In this document: one piece after another, positions 56,252-64,000 of the stretch | Position numbering within the stretch: position 1 is the stretch's first letter | How the letters are laid out: each line of letters opens with the position of its first letter | From: Halocaridina rubra | Taxonomy: Eukaryota > Arthropoda > Malacostraca > Decapoda > Atyidae | Length of the DNA stretch: 64,000 nucleotides | Reading direction: 5' to 3' | NCBI GenBank assembly: GCA_037179515.1 | Contig: JAXCGZ010015121.1 | Location: 64,501-128,500 of the forward strand | Notes under the pieces: generated by a model | The model's input: the letters and a program-made list of their open reading frames with translations, nothing else | Told to the model about the DNA's origin: nothing | Database searches by the model: none | Position numbers and translations under genes: made by a program

Positions 56252-59076
56252 GATTGTTATACACAAATGCTGATGGATTAGCTGGTAAGGCAGTAGAATT
56301 AAAAGATAGGATTCACAACAGTAAGGCAGATATAGTAGCAATTACAGAGACTAAGTTGAGTGAGGACATAAACAGTGTCACAGTTTTTCCTAAGGGCTTC
56401 AGAATACTAAGGGTTGAAAGATGTGAGAGGACTGGTGGAGGGATAGCACTGCTCATAAGTGAGAGGATTCAAGTTGAAGAAATAAACTTGGCTATAGAAA
56501 GTGAGTTCAGGGAATTTCTTGTTGCTCGCATAAATACTGGGTCAGAGAGCATTATAATAACTGTTGTATACAACCCACCAAGGAACCAAAATAGGCTTGA
56601 AATTTATGAGGAAAGTCATATAGGTACTATTGAAGTCATAAACTCAGTTGTTAACATGGCACGGGAGAAAAAATGTAGGATTTTGATTATGGGAGACTTT
56701 AATCATAAAGAGATAGATTGGATAAATCTTGACCCACACAGTGGTGAGGACTCATTTGGGGCAAGATTCCTAGATTGCGTACAAGGGAATTTCCTACACC
56801 AACATGTAATGGAACCAACAAGAGCCAGGGGTGGGGATGAGCCATCACTATTTGATCTAGTGTTCACAGATAATGTGTTGGATATTGAAAATATTGAGTA
56901 TGAACCACCAATTGGAAAGAGTGACCACTGTGTGTTGTTGATGGAGTATATCATTGAAGACATTCTTCCTGAGAGTAGAGGCACTGAGGACATGAGGAGG
57001 AACTATCCGAAAGGAGATTACATCAAAATGAATGAGCTTTTTGCAGTTATTGACTGGAGAACCTTATTTTACAACAAATCTGTACAAGAAATGTATGACA
57101 TCTTTTGTGAGAAATATGGGAAGATAGTAGATTGCTGCATACCTGTCACCAAAGTAGGTGTAATTCATGCCAGAGAGAAATGGTTCGATAATGGGTGTAA
57201 AAGAGCTAAGGAGTGGAGAGACAAATGCTGGAAAAGGTATAGGAGGAGAAAAAACATAAATGCCTGGCAAACCTACAAAAGAGCAAGAAATGACTACCTA
57301 AGTAAAAGGAGAGAGGCAGAGAGAGATTATGAGAGGGACATCACCAGGAAGGCTAAAGAAAATCCCAAGCTTTTCCACAGCTTTATCAGAGGAAAACTGA
57401 AGGTAAAAGAACAGGTTTTAAGGCTAAAGAGAGCGGATGGAAGCATCACTGAGACGGATGAAGAGATCTGCAAAGAATTGAACAAGGAGTTTCAGTCAGT
57501 ATTTACAGTAGAAAATACCCCACCCCCTCAGATTGCAGTGATAGAAGCTCAAGGGCCGGTATTAGAGAACATCAACCTTACAGCCACAGAGGTATGCAAA
57601 GCGCTGATGGATTTAGATGTTCATAAAGCTACAGGTCCTGATGACATATCCCCTCATGTGCTTAAAAAATGCGCAAACACAATATCAGTGGCACTAAGTA
57701 TCATATTTAAGGAGTCACTGGAGTCGGGGGAGATTCCAAGATGCTGGAAACAAGCAAATGTGATACCTATCTTCAAAAAGGGAAGGAGGGATACGGCTCT
57801 GAACTATAGACCAGTTTCCTTGACCAGCATAGTTTGCAAAGTTATGGAGAAACTACTAAGGAAACATATCTCTCTTCACTTAGAATCCTTCAACTTTTTG
57901 TCAGTGAGGCAACATGGCTTCAGAGAAGGAAGATCAACAGTAACAAACTTATTAGAATTTTATGATGAGGTAAGCCAAATCTTACAGGAAAGAGAGGGCT
58001 GGGCAGATTGCATATTCCTAGACTTCCAGAAAGCGTTTGACACTGTTCCACATGGGAGACTTATTAGGAAGCTGCAATCAATGGCTAGAATAGGTGGAAA
58101 TGTCTTGGAATGGATAAAAACTTACTTAGAAGGAAGGGAACAGAGGGTTAGAGTAAGACACTCAGTGTCTGAATGGAGAAGAGTTAGTAGTGGAGTTCCA
58201 CAGGGTTCAGTTTTAGGGCCACTTTTGTTCCTTGTATATGTAAATGACCTACCAGAGTCTGTAAATTCATTAATGAATATGTTTGCAGATGATGCAAAGA
58301 TTGTGAAGAAAGTAAAAAACGAGAACAATGGTAGAGAACTTCAGGAGGATCTAAATAATCTGCATGAGTGGTCAGAAAAGTGGCTAATGAAATTCAATAC
58401 CTCAAAATGTAAGGTAATGAGAATGGGTACAAGTGCAAGAAGGCCCAAGCTTGACTACTCGGTGGCTGGAGTACAACTTCAAGAGACAGAAAATGAGAGA
58501 GATCTAGGAGTAAACATACTGGCAGATTTGTCTCCAGAAATACATATAAATGGCGTAGTAAGGGCAGCATATGCATTCTTATCAAATGTAAGGGTAGCCT
58601 TCAGGCACATGGACAAGGAAATGTTCAGAAATATTTATGTAACCTATGTGAGGCCAAAACTCGAATATGCAGCCCCCTTTTGGAATCGGCACTTGAAAAA
58701 GCATATAGCTAAGCTTGAAAAAGTTCAAAGACATGCCACGAAACTGGTGCCAGAAATACGCAATCTCGGTTATGATGAGAGGCTGAGGGAATTAGACTTG
58801 CCATCACTCGAAGCTAGAAGAGTAAGGGGGGATATGGTGACAGTCTTTAAATTCCTTCATGGTTATGATAGAGTGGATAGGGATCGATATTTCGATATGG
58901 CTGGCTCTAGAACTAGAGGTCATAGTTTGAAGCTTCGTAAGAAAACTTCTTTGCAGGATGTAAGGAAATACTTTTTCAGTGTAAGAGTAGTTGATAATTG
59001 GAATTGGCTAAGCGAGGAGGTAGTTAATGCTATCTCAATCCATAGTTTTAAGGACAGGTACGATAAGTATCACTAA
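56227..59076 (+). CDS. C17 ORF2: intact endonuclease-reverse transcriptase
   Basis: Open throughout, 940 codons counted from TTG 56254, with the same residue numbering as C13: E32, D148/N150, D224/H225, D590, D679/D680. It has the consensus forms GPDDISP and IMGDFN that C13 lost, so it is the best candidate in the window for a catalytically complete protein. It lacks its own 5' leader and most of ORF1, so expression would depend on outside transcription. Confidence 0.91.
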   Translation, partial: RSGDGASLRLLYTNADGLAGKAVELKDRIHNSKADIVAITETKLSEDINSVTVFPKGFRILRVERCERTGGGIALLISERIQVEEINLAIESEFREFLVARINTGSESIIITVVYNPPRNQNRLEIYEESHIGTIEVINSVVNMAREKKCRILIMGDFNHKEIDWINLDPHSGEDSFGARFLDCVQGNFLHQHVMEPTRARGGDEPSLFDLVFTDNVLDIENIEYEPPIGKSDHCVLLMEYIIEDILPESRGTEDMRRNYPKGDYIKMNELFAVIDWRTLFYNKSVQEMYDIFCEKYGKIVDCCIPVTKVGVIHAREKWFDNGCKRAKEWRDKCWKRYRRRKNINAWQTYKRARNDYLSKRREAERDYERDITRKAKENPKLFHSFIRGKLKVKEQVLRLKRADGSITETDEEICKELNKEFQSVFTVENTPPPQIAVIEAQGPVLENINLTATEVCKALMDLDVHKATGPDDISPHVLKKCANTISVALSIIFKESLESGEIPRCWKQANVIPIFKKGRRDTALNYRPVSLTSIVCKVMEKLLRKHISLHLESFNFLSVRQHGFREGRSTVTNLLEFYDEVSQILQEREGWADCIFLDFQKAFDTVPHGRLIRKLQSMARIGGNVLEWIKTYLEGREQRVRVRHSVSEWRRVSSGVPQGSVLGPLLFLVYVNDLPESVNSLMNMFADDAKIVKKVKNENNGRELQEDLNNLHEWSEKWLMKFNTSKCKVMRMGTSARRPKLDYSVAGVQLQETENERDLGVNILADLSPEIHINGVVRAAYAFLSNVRVAFRHMDKEMFRNIYVTYVRPKLEYAAPFWNRHLKKHIAKLEKVQRHATKLVPEIRNLGYDERLRELDLPSLEARRVRGDMVTVFKFLHGYDRVDRDRYFDMAGSRTRGHSLKLRKKTSLQDVRKYFFSVRVVDNWNWLSEEVVNAISIHSFKDRYDKYH

Positions 59077-59100
59077 GTCTAAAATGGAACCGATGAGGAG

Positions 59101-59133
59101 ACGGGAAGATACGAGCTTTGGGCTCTTTCCCGT
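59101..59133 (+). other. C17 3' UTR hairpin
   Basis: Same hairpin as in C3 and C13. Confidence 0.7.
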
Positions 59134-59169
59134 AAACACAATTAGGTAAATCACAATTAGGTAAATCAC

Positions 59170-59196
59170 ACACACACACACACACCACACACACAC
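59170..59196. repeat. (AC)n between C17 and C18
   Basis: 27 bases of AC with one phase break (CACCAC near 59185). Confidence 0.95.
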
Positions 59197-59590
59197 TTGA
59201 AGAAAATAAAGTTAGCGTTGTAGACCTGATAAGAAAGCTTGGAGTAGTATGTGGTCCTGAGGATATTGTAAACATACACCAACTAGGTAAATATTCGAGG
59301 GAAGGAAAGCCGAGACCAACAAAAGTAACCTTTGAGAGAGGGGAAACATGTAGGGAAATATTGTTGAGAAAAAAAGTCTAAAAGACCTTCAAGAATGCAA
59401 AGAAGTGTTCATTAGACGATACAGAACACATATAGAGATGGGAAAGATCAAAAACTTGTTGCAAGAGGCAAGAAGGTTAAATGATGAAAGAAATGAAGAA
59501 GAGAAGAAAAATTTTCGTTACAGAATACTTCCAGACAAAGGGGAGATAAAGAAGATAATGACAGTAGATCAGGGGATGGGGCCTCATTAA
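59197..59590 (+). pseudogene. C18 ORF1 C-terminal fragment, shifted by an A7 run
   Basis: The A run at 59369-59375 is 7 long, so the frame from LEENK ends immediately (RKKV stop). The continuation to MGPH (59405-59590) is in another frame. Confidence 0.78.
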
Positions 59591-62412
59591 GATTGTTATA
59601 CACAAATGCTGATGGATTAGCTGGTAAGGCAGTAGAATTAAAAGATAGGATTCACAACAGTAAGGCAGATATAGTAGCAATTACAGAGACTAAGTTGAGT
59701 GAGGACATAAACAGTGTCACAATTTTTCCTAAGGGCTTCAGAATACTAAGGGTTGAAAGATGTGAGAGGACTGGTGGAGGGATAGCACTGCTCATAAGTG
59801 AGAGGATTCAAGTTGAAGAAATAAACTTGGCTATAGAAAGTGAGTTCAGGGAATTTCTTGCTGCTCGCATAAATACTGGGTCAGAGAGCATTATAATAAC
59901 TGTTGTATACAACCCACCAAGGAACCAAAATAGGCTTGAAATTTATGAGGAAAGTCATATAGGTACTATTGAAGTCATAAACTCAGTTGTTAGCATGGCA
60001 CGGGAGAAAAAATGTAGGATTTTGATTAAGGGAGACTTTAATCATAAAGAGATAGATTGGATAAATCTTGACCCACACAGTGGTGAGGACTCATTTGGGG
60101 CAAGATTCCTAGATTGCGTACAAGGGAATTTCCTACAACAACATGTAATGGAACCAACAAGAGCCAGGGGTGGGGATGAGCCATCACTACTTGATCTAGT
60201 GTTCACAGATAATGTGTTGGATATTGAAAATATTGAGTATGAACCACCAATTTGAAAGAGTGACCACTGTGTGTTGTTGATGGAGCATATCATTGAAGAC
60301 ATTCTTCCTGAGAGTAGAGGCACTGAGGACATGAGGAGGAACTATCCGAAAGGAGATTACATCAAAATAAATGAGCTTTTTGCAGTTATTGACTGGAGAA
60401 CCTTATTTTACAACAAATCTGTACAAGAAATGTATGACATCTTTTGTGAGAAATATGGGAAGATAGTAGATTGCTGCATACCTGTCACCAAAGTAGGTGT
60501 AATTCATGCCAGAGAGAAATGGTTCGATAATGGGTGTAAAAGAGCTAAGGAGTGGAGAGACAAATGCTGGAAAAGGTATAGGAGGAGAAAAAACATAAAT
60601 GCCTGGCAAACCTACAAAAGAGCAAGAAATGACTACCTAAGTAAAAGGAGAGAGGCAGAGAGAGATTATGAGAGGGACATCACCAGGAAGGCTAAAGAAA
60701 ATCCCAAGCTTTTCCACAGCTTTATCAGAGGAAAACTGAAGGTAAAAGAACAGGTTTTAAGGCTAAAGAGAGCGGATGGAAGCATCACTGAGACGGACGA
60801 AGAGATCTGCAAAGAATTGAACAAGGAGTTTCAGTCAGTATTTACAGTAGAAAATACCCCACCCCCTCAGATTGCAGTGATAGAAGCTCAAGGGCCGGTA
60901 TTAGAGAACATCAACCTTACAGCCACAGAGGTATGCAAGGCGCTGATGGATTTAGATGTTCATAAAGCTACAGGTCCTGATGACATATCCCCTCATGTGC
61001 TTAAAAAATGCGCAAACACAATATCAGTGGCACTAAGTATCATATTTAAGGAGTCACTGGAGTCGGGGGAGATTCCAAGATGCTGGAAACAAGCAAATGT
61101 GATACCTATCTTCAAAAAGGGAAGGAGGGATACGGCTCTGAACTATAGACCAGTTTCCTTGACCAGCATAGTTTGCAAAGTTATGGAGAAACTACTAAGG
61201 AAACATATCTCTCTTCACTTGGAATCCTTCAACTTTTTGTCAGTGAGGCAACATGGCTTCAGAGAAGGAAGATCAACAGTAACAAACTTAGAATTTTATG
61301 ATGAGGTAAGCCAAATCTTACAGGAAAGAGAGGGCTGGGAAGATTGCATATTCCTAGACTTCCAGAAAGCGTTTGACACTGTTCCACATGGGAGACTTAT
61401 TAGGAAGCTGCAATCAATGGCTAGAATAGGTGGAAATGTCTTGGAATGGATAAAAACTTACCTAGAAGGAAGGGAACAGAGGGTTAGAGTAAGACACTCA
61501 GTGTCTGAATGGAGAAGAGTTAGTAGTGGAGTTCCACAGGGTTCAGTTTTAGGGCCACTTTTGTTCCTTGTATATGTAAATGACCTACCAGAGTCTGTAA
61601 ATTCATTCATGAATATGTTTGCAGATGATGCAAAGATTGTGAAGAAAGTAAAAAACGAGACCAATGGTAGAGAACTTCAGGAGGATCTAAATAATCTGCA
61701 TGAGTGGTCAGAAAAGTGGCTAATGAAATTCAATACCTCAAAATGTAAGGTAATGAGAATGGGTACAAGTGCAAGAAGGCCCAAGCTTGACTACTCGGTG
61801 GCTGGAGTACAGCTTCAAGAGACAGAAAATGAGAGAGATCTAGGAGTAAACATACTGGCAGATTTGTCTCCAGAAATACATATAAATGGCGTAGTAAGGG
61901 CAGCATATGCATTCTTATCAAATGTAAGGGTAGCCTTCAGGCACATGGACAAGGAATTGTTCAGAAATATTTATGTAACCTATGTGAGGCCAAAACTCGA
62001 ATATGCAGCCCCCTTTTGGAATCCGCACTTGAAAAAGCACATAGCTAAGCTTGAAAAAGTTCAAAGACATGCCACGAAACTGGTGCCAGAAATACGCAAT
62101 CTCGGTTATGATGAGAGGCTGAGGGAATTAGACTTGCCATCACTCGAAGCTAGAAGAGTAAGGGGGGATATGGTGACAGTCTTTAAATTCCTTCATGGTT
62201 ATGATAGAGTGGATAGGGATCGATATTTCGATATGGCTGGCTCTAGAACTAGAGGTCATAGTTTGAAGCTTCGTAAGAAAACTTCTTTGCAGGATGTAAG
62301 GAAATACTTTTTCAGTGTAAGAGTAGTTGATAATTGGAATTCGCTAAGCGAGGAGGTAGTTAATGCTATCTCAATCCATAGGTTTAAGGACAGGTACGAT
62401 AAGTATCACTAA
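59566..62412 (+). pseudogene. C18 ORF2: endonuclease-RT with one stop
   Basis: A single TGA at 60253-60255, shared with C14, separates the endonuclease from a 713-codon frame (60271-62412) with all RT motifs and the C-terminal domain. A 3-bp deletion removes one Leu (TNLEFYD for TNLLEFYD). Confidence 0.9.
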
Positions 62413-62507
62413 GTCTAAAATGGAACCGATGAGGAGACGGGAAGATACGAGCTTTGGGCTCTTTCCCGTAAACACAATTAGGTAATCACAATTAGGTAAT
62501 CACACAG

Positions 62508-63674
62508 GGGCAGATTGCATATTCCTAGACTTCCAGAAAGCGTTTGACACTGTTCCACATGGGAGACTTATTAGGAAGCTGCAATCAATGGCTAGAATAG
62601 GTGGAAATGTTTTGGAATGGATAAAAACTTACTTAGAAGGAAGGGAACAGAGGGTTAGAGTAAGACACTCAGTGTCTGAATGGAGAAGAGTTAGTAGTGG
62701 AGTTCCACAGGGTTCAGTTTTAAGGCCACTTTTGTTCCTTGTATATGTAAATGACCTACCAGAGTCTGTAAATTCATTCATGAATATGTTTGCAGATGAT
62801 GCAAAGATTGTGAAGAAAGCAAAAAACGAGAACAATGGTAGAGAACTTCAGGAGGATCTAAATAATCTGCATGAGTGGTCAGAAATGTGGCTAATGAAAT
62901 TCAATACTTCAAAATGTAAGGTAATGAGAATGGGTACAAGTGCAAGAAGGCCCAAGCTTGACTACTCGGTGGCTGGAGTACAACTTCAAGAGACAGAAAA
63001 TGAGAGAGATCTAGGAGTAAACATACTAGCAGATTTGTCTCCAAAAATACATATAAATGGCATAGTAAGGGCAGCATATGCATTCTTATCAAATGTAAGG
63101 GTAGTCTTCAGGCACATGGACAAGGAAATGTTCAGAAATATTTATGTAACCTATGTGAGGCCAAAACTCGAATATGCAGCCCCCTTTTGGAATCGGCACT
63201 TGAAAAAGCACATAGCTAAGCTTGAAAAAGTTCAAAGACATGCCACGAAACTGGTGCCAGAAATACGCAATCTCAGTTCTGATGAGAGGCTGAGGGAATT
63301 AGACTTACCATCACTCGAAGCTAGAAGAGTGAGGGTGGATATGGTGACAGTCTTTAAACTCCTTCATGGTTATGATAGAGTGGATAGGGATCGATATTTT
63401 GATATGGCTGGCTCTAGAACTAGAGGTCATAGTTTTAAGCTTGGTAAGAAAACTTCTTTGCAGGATGTAAGCAAATACTTTTTCAGTGTAAGAGTAGTTG
63501 ATAATTGGAATTGGCTAAGCGAGGAGGTAGTTAATGCTATCTCAATCCATAGTTTTAAGGACAGGTATGATAAGTATGACTAAGTATAAAATGGAACCGA
63601 TCAGGAGACGGGAAGATACGAGCTTTGGGCTCTTTCCTGTAAACAAAATTAGGTAATCACAATTAGGTAATCAC
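62508..63674 (+). mobile_element. LINE copy C19: duplicate of C15
   Basis: Same start and four-base ACAG spacer after the previous tail as C15. Tail units 63647-63660 and 63661-63674. It is followed by C20, not by a C11-type copy, so the block duplication ends here. Confidence 0.9.
62510..63583 (+). CDS. C19 ORF2 3' part, open
   Basis: Uninterrupted from [16 protein letters not shown] to RYDKYD, stop 63581-63583. [10 protein letters not shown] has Gly to Arg in motif B; FADDAKI is intact. A 5'-truncated remnant without its own start. Confidence 0.84.
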   Translation, partial: ADCIFLDFQKAFDTVPHGRLIRKLQSMARIGGNVLEWIKTYLEGREQRVRVRHSVSEWRRVSSGVPQGSVLRPLLFLVYVNDLPESVNSFMNMFADDAKIVKKAKNENNGRELQEDLNNLHEWSEMWLMKFNTSKCKVMRMGTSARRPKLDYSVAGVQLQETENERDLGVNILADLSPKIHINGIVRAAYAFLSNVRVVFRHMDKEMFRNIYVTYVRPKLEYAAPFWNRHLKKHIAKLEKVQRHATKLVPEIRNLSSDERLRELDLPSLEARRVRVDMVTVFKLLHGYDRVDRDRYFDMAGSRTRGHSFKLGKKTSLQDVSKYFFSVRVVDNWNWLSEEVVNAISIHSFKDRYDKYD

Positions 63675-63680
63675 ACACAC
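63675..63680. repeat. (AC)3 between C19 and C20
   Basis: Six bases of AC. Confidence 0.8.
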
Positions 63681-64000
63681 TAAGGAAACATATCTCTCTT
63701 CACTTGGAATCCTTCAACTTATTGTCAGTGAGGCAACATGGCTTCAGAGAAGGTAGATCAACAGTAACAAACTTATTAGAATTTTATGATGAGGTAAGCC
63801 AAATCTTACAGGAAAGAGAGGGCTGGGCAGATTGCATATTCCTAGACTTCCAGAAAGCGTTTGACACTCTTCCACATGGGAGACTTATTAGGAAGCTGCA
63901 ATCAATGGCTAGAATAGCTGGAAATGTTTTGGAATGGATAAAAACTTACTTAGAAGGAAGGGAACAGAGGGTTAGAGTAAGACACTCAGTGTCTGAATGG
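63681..64000 (+). mobile_element. LINE copy C20: start of another 5'-truncated copy, cut by the window edge
   Basis: Begins TAAGGAAACATATCTC (ORF2 LLRKHISL region) and is open through [10 protein letters not shown] and FLDFQKAFDT to the last base. The array continues beyond the window. Confidence 0.9.

Larger units (their letters stand above)
55964..59169 (+). mobile_element. LINE copy C17: intact ORF2, duplicate of C13
   Basis: Same 5' truncation point, 3206-bp length and 15-bp tail variant (59140-59154, 59155-59169) as C13. Confidence 0.93.
59197..62503 (+). mobile_element. LINE copy C18: duplicate of C14
   Basis: Same start (TTGAAGAAAATAAAG) and same TGA stop as C14. Tail units 62476-62489 and 62490-62503. 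Confidence 0.92.

Overview
The window is eukaryotic and almost certainly from an invertebrate genome very rich in simple repeats. The repeat load (long AC, AT, CT, AAT and ACT tracts), the LINE/Pao/Tigger mixture and the lack of any host gene suggest a decapod crustacean, but this is inference; no taxon-specific gene is present. I see no host protein gene, rRNA, CRISPR array, origin or recognisable promoter. Nearly everything is mobile DNA or satellite.

Layout. (1) 1-2790: a degenerate Tigger/pogo-type DNA transposon (58-2698) sitting at a TA inside an (AAT)n tract, with three ~200-bp tandem repeats in its 5' part and a broken DDE transposase. (2) 2927-5283: a minus-strand, 5'-truncated copy (C0) of a CR1/L2-group non-LTR retrotransposon. 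(3) 5480-5928: long CT, TA and GA microsatellites. (4) 7100-8620: a minisatellite of ~70-90-bp units, each able to form two GC-rich hairpins. (5) 8750-10600: a broken Bel/Pao-type LTR-retrotransposon gag/protease remnant. (6) 10600-14900: AT-rich DNA with ATT and AT tracts and a perfectly spaced 273-bp tandem pair carrying tRNA-like A and B boxes (SINE-like). (7) 14903-64000: an almost uninterrupted head-to-tail array of 20 more copies (C1-C20) of the same LINE family, all on the + strand.

The LINE family. A full-length unit (C3, C4) has a ~930-bp 5' leader, ORF1 (coiled coil plus an RRM-like region interrupted by a poly-A frameshift point), ORF2 (APE-type endonuclease, reverse transcriptase with FADD, and a conserved C-terminal domain), a short 3' UTR with a conserved hairpin, and a tail of one or two AATTAGGTAATCAC units instead of poly(A). 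The tail runs directly into (AC)n, and in most cases the next, 5'-truncated copy begins where that (AC)n stops. C13 and C17 keep an uninterrupted 940-codon ORF2; other copies carry stops, frameshifts or truncations.

How the array seems to have grown. Three processes can be read: insertion of copies into the AC microsatellite next to an older copy's tail (C12 is a filled site with its empty counterpart 11 kb away); duplication of blocks of several copies (41121-53003 is repeated at 53004-63680, and other shared breakpoints link 14903-16223 with 34480-36180); and local rearrangement (an 876-bp internal duplication in C4, a ~400-bp deletion in C2). The best candidate for something not previously described is this microsatellite-anchored, self-nesting LINE array together with its slippage-prone ORF1.
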